Positions 18,064 through 27,083 of a stretch of DNA of 27,472 bases are shown one piece after another. Within the stretch, counting starts at the first letter, position 1. Each line of letters starts with the position of its first letter. The notes beneath the pieces were generated by a model. That model was not told the origin of the DNA, ran no database searches, and worked only from the letters and a program-made list of their open reading frames with translations. This DNA is from Brachionus koreanus (taxonomy: Eukaryota; Rotifera; Eurotatoria; Ploima; Brachionidae), in assembly GCA_016987375.1 (NCBI GenBank), contig PJRA01000401.1, positions 1,230,670-1,258,141 on the forward strand. Direction: 5' to 3'. The position numbers were made by a program, and so were the translations under genes.

Positions 18064-19300
18064 CTACATATTAATTGATATCCAATTCAAATAAGGTGCT
18101 ACTTTGGTATATATTCTAAATTTAAAATAAATTTTCAAATAAATTGTAATAGCACGATTAAAAAAATACCCAGGAAAACCAGGCCGAGCACATCCGTCTC
18201 CATATGAAGTTATTCCAACTAAAATGAATTTCTCAATTCCATTTATTTCTTCTTTGACAAATAATGGTCCTCCTGAGTCTCCTTGACATGTATCCTTTCC
18301 ACCCAAAAACTCTCCCGCGCAAATTTGCCTATTCCAGTCTTTGGTCAATGATGGCGATACATTTGCACACCTAGAGCCTGAATAATAGGTTAGACGAACA
18401 TTCTGCAAAATGTTTGATCTTTCACCAGACATAGAAACAGAACCCCATCCAGTTGTCCATGCGGGAATATTTTCTTTTTGAGGATAATTTTCACTTATCG
18501 GCAAACATGCTGGTCGTATATTTCTTCTTAAATCTACTTCATTACTCAATTTTACAATAGCTATATCATTCAGATAATTATCAGTATTGTATTTTGGATG
18601 CTGAAAAATAAAGTTCAACAATTAAATTTTTATTATATTTAATTTTTACTCTTATGAATTTTTTCACGTGCCGAACCTCGCCAGTCTCTAATTTTGGCCA
18701 GTTTTGATTCAAAATTTCTTTCAAGTCATGTAAGCCTAGATAAACAGTATAAGCCGATTCTACAGTAGAGTGAACTTCGTTTGGCCCGACCGGATAACTG
18801 AGCCGAAATCCATTGACATTTATCTTTACTTTTTCATTGTAACAATGAGCTGCAGTGAGAATTGTGTCCCTGTCAATCAAAGTTCCTCCACAATAGGTTA
18901 TCACAGGGTTCGATTTAAATTTAACTCCACCAATTTCATAAACAGCCGTATATTTAAATAAAATAAGAGCCATAGAAGGCCAACTATTTGTTAATGCGTT
19001 GATGCCACCAATTATCTTGGTGTTTGGCTGAATTTCTTGAACACCACATACTTGATTTAATATGATTTATTAACTGATAGATAAAGATACTTTCCTACCA
19101 TCACAAAAAGGTGAATTTTTTAGCAACGAACATGTCCGACCAAAGTTTTGGCTCTGCCAAACAAACGGACTGGATTGCGGAAAGAAATCTTGAGATTTTG
19201 ATAAGCAATGGTGTTTTAGGAGAGAATTGTAAAAATTACCAAAACATTTAAATGGTTTTATAAAATATAAGACAAGTAACACACTGATCAAATGTTTCAT
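18064..19300 (-). CDS. Secreted single-domain trypsin-like serine protease
   Basis: Exons 19300-19099, 19050-18650, 18600-18170 and 18115-18064; GT-AG introns of 48, 49 and 54 bp; 1086 nt, 361 residues. I start at the ATG before KHLISVLLVLYFIKPFKC, a clean signal peptide; an in-frame ATG nine codons upstream (19327) is possible. A Cys-rich prosegment ends in C-x8-C-x2-CG (TCSLLKNSPFCDVCG). The S1 domain begins IIGGINALTNSWPSM after Lys79. Triad: His136 (ILTAAHC), Asp213 (NDIAIVKL), Ser310 ([12 protein letters not shown]). KDTC supplies Asp189, so cleavage after Lys/Arg is expected. It ends IYTKVAPYLNWISINM and TAG. The exon phases (1, 0, 2) equal one unit of the 4636-12344 gene, so it is a close paralogue in opposite orientation. 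The last intron has no stop and is a multiple of three. Confidence 0.92.
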
Positions 19301-19327
19301 TTCATGTAAAGAATGAATTTTTACCAC

Positions 19328-20689
19328 TAGCAGTTTACAGTTTTTATTAGAAGTGAATTTAAAATTTATTTAAATAAAAAATTACATAATAGATTAATGG
19401 AGAAAAGATAGACATTGCAAAGTGTTTGATTGAGATTAAAATATTTTTTATTTACGAGACAACATTTTAACTAAAATCAACAAATTTTAATGAATTAGAG
19501 TTGAAAGTGAAATGCTAACTTTATTTTTTATTTATTTCATTTTGATTCAAAGTAATAAAAGATTATTAAGTTTACAAAATTAATTTAAATTTTTATTTTC
19601 TCTAAAAAATAGAAGACGCAAAAATTATTATAAATAAAATCAAATTTTTTGAGTTATTTTTATCATTATTTAAACTGGTCTGGCATTTTATGTGAACAAG
19701 AAAGTCATGTAATATGTGACCTAATGATCCAAGTTAGTTTGGTGACCGGAAAATTTTTTTTTGGCCACATATTTGCTGATCTAAGACAGCAAAAAACTAC
19801 AAATTGACGAGACGCCAGAAATTAATATTTCAATATTTTATAGGACAAGTTTTTAATTTCTTTTCTTATGCTAAAATAAGCAAATAAAAATTATTCAAAT
19901 GAATGATCTAGTGAATTTAAAATATTTTTACAATTTTTTTTTCCAAATTCAAACTTGCACAAATGATTCTTGCTTAAGGAAAGACAAAGAGATGGAATTG
20001 AAAGAATGCATTAAAATAAGATAATTAATAATTATTTGCAAATTAAAACAATTTTTTTTAGAAAATTTTAAATTTAATTATAAAAAGTTTATATTTGAAT
20101 TTGTTGAGTCTAAAAGCCTATTAATACCTAAATATTTAGCACTAATTATTGAGGATTTTGTTAAAGAACTGCATCCTGTTTTTGGGTCTTTTAAAATTTT
20201 TTTTTTACTTCAGAAATGGCAAAAAACATATTTTTACATGATCATGAAGTAATTTTTGAAAAAAATCTATAATGTGACAAGAGCATCGAAAAAAACGCGT
20301 TTTTTGAAAAATTTAATGTGATTTTAAGTGACTTGTCATTAAGGCTCTGAGTTATAGATTTTTTAATTCTCTTTCAGAATTTACAAGGTGTTTGAAGGTG
20401 TGTCCGGATAAATCAAAAGTGTGTAATGGTGTGCAGTAAACCTTAAAAATAAAAGATGAAATCTCATGGAAGATTTTTTCCAATGAGAAAACAAGCATGA
20501 TTCTATAAAAAAGTAGGTCCAAATCTTTCTATTTAAAAATCAAATGTGTGAAATTCTTAGCTTAAAAATTAACAATGAAAGGAATAGTTTTCCTACTCTT
20601 ATTATAATGAAAGGATTATTTATCCCGCGTCAATTGAAAATTTTATTTTAAAAGAATGAACAAATCTTGGAAAAAAATGCAGTATACAA
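19328..20689. other. AT-rich intergenic stretch
   Basis: Upstream of the minus-strand S1 protease. It holds the second copy of a dispersed repeat (about 19673-19760) and a short perfect palindrome (20290-20305). No coding similarity is seen. Confidence 0.5.
19673..19760 (+). repeat. Dispersed repeat, copy B
   Basis: Contains CTGGTCTGG, GTCATGTAATATG and TTTGGTGACCGG followed by A/T runs, the same blocks as 2588-2650 on the other strand. It is slightly less AT-rich than its surroundings. Family unknown; a MITE or retroelement end would fit. Confidence 0.45.
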
Positions 20690-20896
20690 TTTAGTTTTTT
20701 TGTCAATTTTATAGAATTGAATATGATCCCCACGCTCTCCCCTATCTTTTAGAGTTTCTAATCCCAAGTTAGCTAATCTTGACTCATAGTTCAAACTTCT
20801 TATTTGTGGAACAAGTTTCGTTGCTCTTCTTTGTACTTGTTCAAGTCTAAATATATCCTTCTTTAAATAAAGATTCCAGTCATAAACTTTTCCTAA
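20690..20896 (-). pseudogene. Decayed LINE ORF2 fragment (CR1-like)
   Basis: The minus strand reads KVYDWNLYLKKDIFRLEQVQ, then RRATKLVPQIRSLNYESRLA, then NLGLETLKDRGERGDHIQFY. It aligns block by block with the intact LINE (RRDITAIENVQRRATKL, LDYRERLVKLNLTSLEDRR, GDLIQFF). Only this post-RT segment of about 65 codons remains, with no polymerase and no 3' end. An old truncated copy of a related element downstream of the ZIP gene. Confidence 0.75.
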
Positions 20897-21181
20897 AATT
20901 GAAAATTATAATTAAGATGAAATGTTAAATAAAATAAAAGTGATGAAACATTTTAATGAATCGTCAGTATTAGCTATTAAAAAAATTGAATTTATCGTTT
21001 ACCATGGGTAAATTCTCTAGTTTTTTTTTTAGTTTGTGTGTTTGTTTTAAAGATATACTGGTAAAATAGTTATTATTTTTGTACCATAGTTTTTATTTTA
21101 ACTGTGAAGATTAAATTTACTTAAAATAATTAATTTTATTTAAAAAAATTTAATTTAAAGTGAAAGCTAAATATCAAAATT
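20897..21181. other. 3' flank of the ZIP gene
   Basis: AT-rich. It contains the likely poly(A) signal of the minus-strand ZIP gene (AATAAA on the minus strand at 21140-21135, about 42 bases after the stop). Nothing else is recognised. Confidence 0.55.
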
Positions 21182-24100
21182 TTAGCATGAAATAGAAAAA
21201 ATAGATTGAATCTGCTCTTCAAACAAAGCAATCAAAAACATAATTAGCCATCCGATTAGAAATAATCCCATTACCAAAAAGATTTTTTTAAGATTTGGTT
21301 TTCCATCTTTACTTTCAAACTCTCTCATTACTCTCGGAACCTTAGAAAATAGAATAACTTTTTTAATCTAATTTAAAGTTCACAAATTTACCATATTGAC
21401 AAGCGAAATATACACAAAAACACCAGTCGTAATCGCAAATATCCATTCTCTAAATACTGCACTGGGTGATAAACTAACTAGAACAAAATAAGCTATTAAG
21501 CCGACACCTGATGTAATTGAGTTCAAAATCAAGACAGTATAATGTCGAAAGCCAGAACTAGTAAGAACAGCATAATCACCAAGTTCATGAGGTATCTCAT
21601 GGAACAAAATTGCTAAACCAGTCGAAAATCCTAAACTAAGAGATTCAGAAAAAGCAGCGGCTATTGCAAAACCGTCTGCAACTTTATGCATTAAATCACC
21701 AAAAAATGCTATCCAACCGGTTGCATGCACAGCTTAAATATTTTTAATTCTTTTTTTAAAATTCTTAAATAAAAATTGAGTTTCTTACATTTTAAATATG
21801 ACTTAAAATCATTAGCCTTTGTTTGATTAGTTTTTATGTTTACCAAGTTATTGTTTTCAATTATTTCAACTTTAGTTAAAGTGTCTTTAAAAGAAGCGTT
21901 CTGATGAACATCCCCATTTTCTTTTTGACCAGTTTCATGTTCATGATGATGGTGATGATGATGATGAAAAAATGTTTCCAACAACCATAACCCAAATATA
22001 GCTATTGTTTAAAAAAAAAGTTCAATTTTAAACTTATAAAAAAAGAAAAACAGATAAATAAATATTGTTTCAATTGGTCAGAAGATTTGAAACCATGATC
22101 AATATTTTTTAGTGTTGAAAACCGTACAAGCGGTCTCTGATGCGGCCGAAAATTTTCTTACCTAGACCGACGGTTATAAAAGCTGGCGGGTATAAATAGA
22201 GATTCCATTTTTAGAACTACAGAACGTTCAATTACTTTAATAAAGCTTTTAAAACAATATATTCAGTAAAATCTGTTACCGGTTTATGTATTTATATTAA
22301 ACCGGGAACAGACTATACCACAAGAACCATATTCTTTGTTTAAAAAAATCTTTTTTAACGAATCATGTAAAAAAGTATTTAGATATTTAAGAAAAGATGA
22401 TTAAACATTTTTTAGAGGTAATAATTTTAGTAGAGTAGCAAAATTAAGTCTATTTTAAAAGATAAATGTGAAATTATTCAAAAACAAAAATTTTCTAAAT
22501 TCTTAATCCTTGTCCTAATTTTTACAGATCGATTTTAAAATCTTCTCTCCTACACAAGCTCAATTTGTTTCCATTACATTCCAACCTAATTTGACACTTT
22601 TTTTGCAGATTTTTGAGATGAAACAGGCTCAATACTTGGTAAGCGCTATCTAGAAGAAGAAAAAATCAAAAATCATGAAAAATGCTGGAAGTTTTGTCTC
22701 ATTTTTTTGACGTTTAGCATAGCTTGTTGGTCCAACTTTCTCATTAAAATTTGTCTTTTTTCTTAGACTTGTCTCTTATCCGTCATTCAATCTTATCCAT
22801 ATTGTTCCATTTTTCGAAACTTTATCAATCCTAGTTTCTTCTTCGTGTTCAGGTTCTTCATCTGAGCCTTCATCTAATGCATATTCAGAAATAGGCTGAT
22901 TTATTGATCTATTCTCATAATTATTATCATTTTCATCAGAGACTACTGATATCATCCGCATTTCTAAAAAGATCTGAGCTTCTAAGACAGCTTTTCTTCG
23001 TGACATGGTTCAAAAATTAATTTTTTTAATTTAAAGAAATTAATTGAAATTAAGTACAGTTTAGAGTGAAAATAATAATTAGCCATGTTTCTAATTTATT
23101 TTACAAAAAAAAAGATACTTTTTTTAAAGGGTCCAAAAAACCCATCTTAGGGTTTAACGTATAAATTTTTTTTAGTATGAAAATAAAATTATTTTGTAAT
23201 CAAAAATAATTATTTATAATATTTTTTTGATTTTAGTTTTGATGAAAAAATAAAATTTTCAAAAAAGACTAAATTTTTTGAGCAACAAACAATAAAAGAA
23301 CCAAAAAGGGCCGAAAAAACCCCTTCGATTTTTGAGTGTTAAATGAAGTTGTTATTTTTAAAAATATAAGTCTCATGTATTTAATAGACTTGATTTTAAA
23401 AATAAATTAAATTAAATTTTTATCCTTTATAAGAATTAATTATTTTCCACTAAAACTAGAATCAAATAAATAAATAGATTTCCCTCAACCTTATGAATAC
23501 AGACAGTACAACACAACTTAAAAATTAATTAGCTAATTAAGCTTTTAAGGTTGAAAAAACTTGGTTTAGATGTTCTAAATAATTACTAGTCATTGTGACA
23601 GTCATTTTCCACATAGGATCACGATGATCTCTTTCAGTTTGAGATGAATGATCATGAGAATGATCATCGCCTGAATGATCATGAGAATGAACACCAAGAG
23701 CCTGAAGAAACAACTTTAGTTAAAAACTAGAAAATAAATGTGCAATTATTTACAGTTGGAATTATGTGCAAAAGAGCATCGCTTAGCAAAGTTCCAATCG
23801 CCAGTCCTTTCAAAGCCAAAGTCAACATCTTCACCTTTTCTTTAAATTTTCCCAGTAGACTAACACAAATCATTGAAATGGCCCATATTAATACAACAGA
23901 CAATGTACCATAAAGATACTCTTTTTAATGAAATTTTAAAATTTTAAATAAAAAATTCAATAAAAAATTACTATCTAGTGTTGATGTTTCACAAATTGTA
24001 TTCTCTCCATGATCATGTTCATGTGTGTGACACTCAGGGTTTAAACCTAGCCAAATCAAGGAGGTGCTCATTTCTTGAAACAAATTTCTTGATATTACCG

Positions 24101-24535
24101 CATTTGGATTATGCAAGTGGTAGATATTTAAAAGCTGATCGCTTGTATAACACTAAAAAAACAAATTAAGAAAAAAATTATATAATTCAAGCTAGAATTT
24201 ACCAAACTAAAATTATCAGATTTAGCTTTTGACAATGAATGAAAATGATCATGATCATTGTGATCATGTTCTTCATGACCATGATCATGGTCATCGTGGT
24301 CATGATATTCAATATTAAGTTTATGAATGATGTCTTTAAAATCCTTTTGACTTATAAAACTTGAATTTTGATTAGAATAAAGGCTAAATATTTGATCGAT
24401 AAACCATGATTTATCAGGAAGACCTTCGTGTAGATGTTCATGATGTGTATCGGCATCAAGATTTGACTTGAAAGCTGATGAATGTAGACTTTTGCAGCCT
24501 ATTATAGCTATTAAAATAACTGTTTGGACTTTCAT
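21182..24535 (-). CDS. ZIP (SLC39) divalent metal transporter, LIV-1 subfamily
   Basis: Seven exons: 24535-24203, 24152-23972, 23920-23754, 23701-23587, 22001-21789, 21732-21392, 21340-21182; 1509 nt, 502 residues, all phases consistent. Imports Zn, Fe or Mn into the cytosol at the plasma membrane or an organelle. A signal peptide (MKVQTVILIAIIGCKSLHSS) and a His/Asp-rich ectodomain (HDHDDHDHGHEEHDHNDHDH) precede the membrane part. TM1-2 are YLYGTLSVVLIWAISMICVS and LTLALKGLAIGTLLSDALLH. TM3 (TIFGLWLLETFF) leads into a His8 run. TM4 is HKVADGFAIAAAFSESLSLG. TM5 carries the subfamily's metal motif HEIPHELGDYAVL, in canonical HExPHE form, unlike the EExPHE of ZIP8/ZIP14. TM6-7 and the end LFLIGWLIMFLIALFEEQ complete the eight-helix fold. 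Upstream sequence shows no clear promoter. Human orthology cannot be assigned by eye. Confidence 0.93.
22113..22323 (+). mobile_element. Possible solo LTR or other promoter-bearing insertion
   Basis: An island with higher GC inside the ZIP intron. It starts TGTTGAAAACCG and reaches GGGAACA at 22304-22310 (TGTT/AACA ends). Inside are TATAAAA and GGGTATAAATAG (about 22176-22200), AATAAA 40-50 bases later (about 22240) and a stem CCGGTTTA/TAAACCGG (about 22280-22305). This order of TATA box then poly(A) signal fits a short LTR on the plus strand, antisense to the ZIP gene. I find no target-site duplication and no internal retrotransposon sequence, so this is tentative. Confidence 0.35.
22530..23006 (-). 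pseudogene. Possible piggyBac-like transposase N-terminal relic
   Basis: An ORF of 76 codons (23006-22776) begins MSRRKAVLEAQIFLEMRMIS, has an acidic middle (ALDEGSDEEPEHEEE) and ends SKNGTIWIRLNDG. About 15 codons after its stop the same strand has VGPTSYAKRQ. Acidic N-terminus, NGTxW and GPTxYA(K/R) in this order recall piggyBac-derived proteins. No catalytic domain remains. It sits in the ZIP intron on the same strand. It could instead be a cryptic exon. Confidence 0.35.
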
Positions 24536-25510
24536 TTCATGTAAATTTAAAAATTTTATTTAATATTTTATTTAAGATTTTAACAATTTAGAGTTATTTT
24601 ATACTAATTGATAAAATTTCTTATTTCTTCGGTGATAAGCTTTCACATTTACTTTGATAAGATTTTCACATTTATAATCCTATTTTTACCATAGGAAATG
24701 CATTTTGTCTGCTCATGGCCTTCAATATTCTTATTGTTTCCAAAGAAATCCAAATATTTCAAATATTTGTTTTTACTTTATCTAAATTAATTTTTATCTA
24801 ATCTTTTTTCTTTAAGATTAGACAATTTTTGTTGAATTTTCATATTAGCTTAGACTTTGAAAAGAGAAAATTTCTTATTTAACTTATTTAGAAAGTTTTT
24901 TACAAAATGTGAAATAAATATAAAAATCAATTAAGTAATTTTCAGTTTGTTTTTTTTTGTCAACTTAATATTGTCTTAATTTAACACACAAACCATCAAT
25001 AACTATTTAATTATTATTTATTAGTATTTTCTATAGTCAAACTGTTAAAAAAAATGCTCTTTTTGACTTTAAAATTAGATGATATCCCCAAAAATCATGT
25101 ATTCTATGCTGCCATGCTTTCACCAATTTATGTTTTTTATAATTTTTAACCATTAAAATTTGGGTAGTTCTCAATTTACTGTTTAGAACACTCTTAAAAG
25201 AAAAATTCAAAATTCAAAACTTTATCTACTTTATTTTTTATATATAAAGTAGTCAAAAATAATAGTTAAAATACGGTAGAAGTAATGGATTAGAGACAAG
25301 TTATATAAAGTCAGCAGATCTATTTTTATTTTCCTTTTCTAAGTACCAATTTTTTTTATTATAAAAAAAATCATGCAGAAAGTTTTGGATCAGTTGAAAT
25401 CGACTTCGTTAAAAGTACATCATTAATTTAAAAGCTTCGGTAATAATTTAAGCTAGAAGAATTATCAATATTCATAATGAAAAGTTTCAAAAGTAATAGC
25501 TTTGTCCAGA

Positions 25511-25580
25511 TCAGAGTTGTTCAAAAGTCATAAAGTTAAAGTCAAGTCAAGTCTTTTGACTTGACTTTTGACTTGACTTT
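25511..25580 (+). repeat. AAGTC-rich dispersed repeat, copy 2, with inverted arms
   Basis: TCAGAGTTGTTCAAAAGTCA matches copy 1 at 12527. It is followed by AAAGTCAAGTCAA (25538-25550), whose reverse complement TTGACTTGACTTT occurs twice (25556-25568 and 25568-25580). A strong hairpin with two alternative pairings can form. Translation of this simple repeat creates a spurious small ORF on the minus strand. Confidence 0.6.
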
Positions 25581-25904
25581 GTTAATATCAGATCTATAAT
25601 TTTTATTTCTAAATAAAATTATTATTTTTGACATTTGAATTAAGTCCCTAAAAATTCTACGTAGATGAAGCGAGGTAAGGTTCAATAATTCGCAGCACTT
25701 TCCATAACAAAAAAAAAAATCTGACACTCCATTCGACTTTTTTTTTTTAAATAGCGCTTATTTCATTAATTTATTTTAAATCTTTTGCTATCATTCAAAT
25801 TTTTTTATTGTTTTAATCAATTACAAATAATTAACCCTGAAAATATAAAAAAAAACATATTCTTTATCTTGAATGTCTACCATCTGTATTTTTTAGAATC
25901 TATG

Positions 25905-26025
25905 AGTGTGTCTATGTGTGTCTGTTAAGTCCTCAACCTTTCATTTCCTTTTCGGAACTTGGGACCTGCAATGGAATGGTTGCGACTCAACAGTCACCTG
26001 CCAAAGTTACGGGAGGTTCTATTAT
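25905..26025. other. Less AT-rich patch of unknown origin
   Basis: Contains TGTGTCTATGTGTGTCTGTT, then a mixed-composition stretch with GGAACTTGGGACCTGC and CACCTGCCAAAGTTACGGGA, ending GGTTCTATTATTAAA. The composition differs sharply from the flanks and the ending is ATT-like, as at a LINE 3' end. No frame shows recognisable protein blocks. Probably a worn UTR of a mobile element. Confidence 0.3.
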
Positions 26026-26425
26026 TAAATGATTTTTACATATCATAATCGACAATATTTTGCCACCTTGGTTATCAAAGCTAAAAGAAGTTTTCGAGTT
26101 TACACAAATTTAACCTATTTTCTTTGGCCAATTGAAAGCTAGGCTTGTTTCTTCAAGATAACGCTATAACTCAAACATCTAAAAAAACAAAAGCAAATAT
26201 AGAAGAGCTGAAAGAAATTAGATGATCGATGACTTAAGACTATATATTATAAGGCCATCATTTAATCGACTGACAAAATAAACTATATTTTACTTAGATA
26301 AAAGACTAAATGATCTGACAAAAAGCCTACATAAAATGACAACTAAACTAATTTACTGATATGATCTAATAGACAAAAAAAGTTTTTAATTGGCAAACAA
26401 TCTAATTTAATAACAAATAATTATC

Positions 26426-26626
26426 ATCAGAACGCAAAAGAGGAAGACCAAAAAAACAAAAAGCAGCTTTGCTCCAACAGAACGTTTGTAATTTGAACAG
26501 TTCAGATAATGAATACGAACTCGATATAGCATCTGTCGAACAACAGTCTTCTCAGGAATCAATGGTCGATAATGTAGATTTACAGAAAAAAAAGAAAAGC
26601 CAAGAAAGAAATCAACAACTCAAGTG
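26426..26626 (+). pseudogene. AT-hook-coding fragment, orphan
   Basis: An open frame without ATG reads SERKRGRPKKQKAALLQQNV, then an acidic/Gln/Ser-rich part (NSSDNEYELDIASVEQQSSQ) and a basic end KKKKSQERNQQLK before TGA at 26624-26626. KRGRPKK is a textbook AT-hook (core GRP), which binds the minor groove of AT-rich DNA. No partner domain is visible on either side, so it is either one exon of an unseen gene or a transposon-derived leftover. Confidence 0.35.
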
Positions 26627-26639
26627 AAAAAAAAACAGA

Positions 26640-27083
26640 AAAAAATTAATCATTAATTTTATTTTTCTCATTATTTAGTTCTTAATCTAATTTTTTTCAG
26701 TCAATAAGCTTTAAAAAATTAAACCATTTTAAGATGTTTATAAAATTATTTTGTTTTTTAAATAAATATTTATGTCACTTAATTAGTTAATTTTGCTAGC
26801 ACAATATACCTTTATAAATAGTCATCTCGTCGAATATATTTATCAGTCTTTTAGATTTTTATAATCAGATAAAATATAGCAAATTTGTCCCCACTTTTAG
26901 TTATTTTGTCATCACACTAAGATTAAATTTGTCACCCCCAAAAAAGCCATATTATAAGTCTAAGCATTTTTTACGGATTAAGTTAAAAATAATGAAATTA
27001 TTTTAATTAAAATAAAAATTGACAAAATAATAAAAATAAAGATTTTGCTCTAAAAAGGTATTTTCAGAGATATTTAATTCATA
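26640..27083. other. AT-rich stretch before the second mariner copy
   Basis: No coding signal is seen. It ends at the TA target dinucleotide (27082-27083) of the mariner copy. Confidence 0.5.

Larger units (their letters stand above)
22002..23586 (-). other. Long intron 4 of the ZIP gene
   Basis: 1585 bp, GT (GTAATT) to AG (CAATAG), phase 1; all other introns of this gene are 50-56 bp. It contains a compact promoter/poly(A)-like block (about 22113-22323), a reading frame at 22776-23006 with a possible piggyBac relic, and A/T runs elsewhere. Insertions probably enlarged a formerly short intron. Confidence 0.8.
24536..26380. other. Gene-poor AT-rich region with repeats
   Basis: Upstream of the ZIP gene. 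I see no exon. It holds the second AAGTC-rich repeat with a snap-back structure (25511-25580) and a less AT-rich patch (about 25905-26020) that looks like the edge of an unidentified old element. Everything else is A/T runs. Confidence 0.5.

Noticed and set aside
19100..19260. ShK-like toxin domain in the prosegment of the minus-strand protease
   Set aside because: The Cys spacing (C-x8-C-x2-CG) does not match the C-x3-C-x2-C end of ShK domains, and the typical six-Cys pattern is not met.
22100..22330. Target-site duplication for the LTR-like block
   Set aside because: The five bases outside the TGTT and AACA ends (TTTAG and GACTA) do not match, so the LTR call is kept tentative.
25542..25727. 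Small minus-strand ORF ending in KVKSKVKSKDLT
   Set aside because: Its end is a translation of the AAGTC/GACTT simple repeat and the rest is AT-rich noise.
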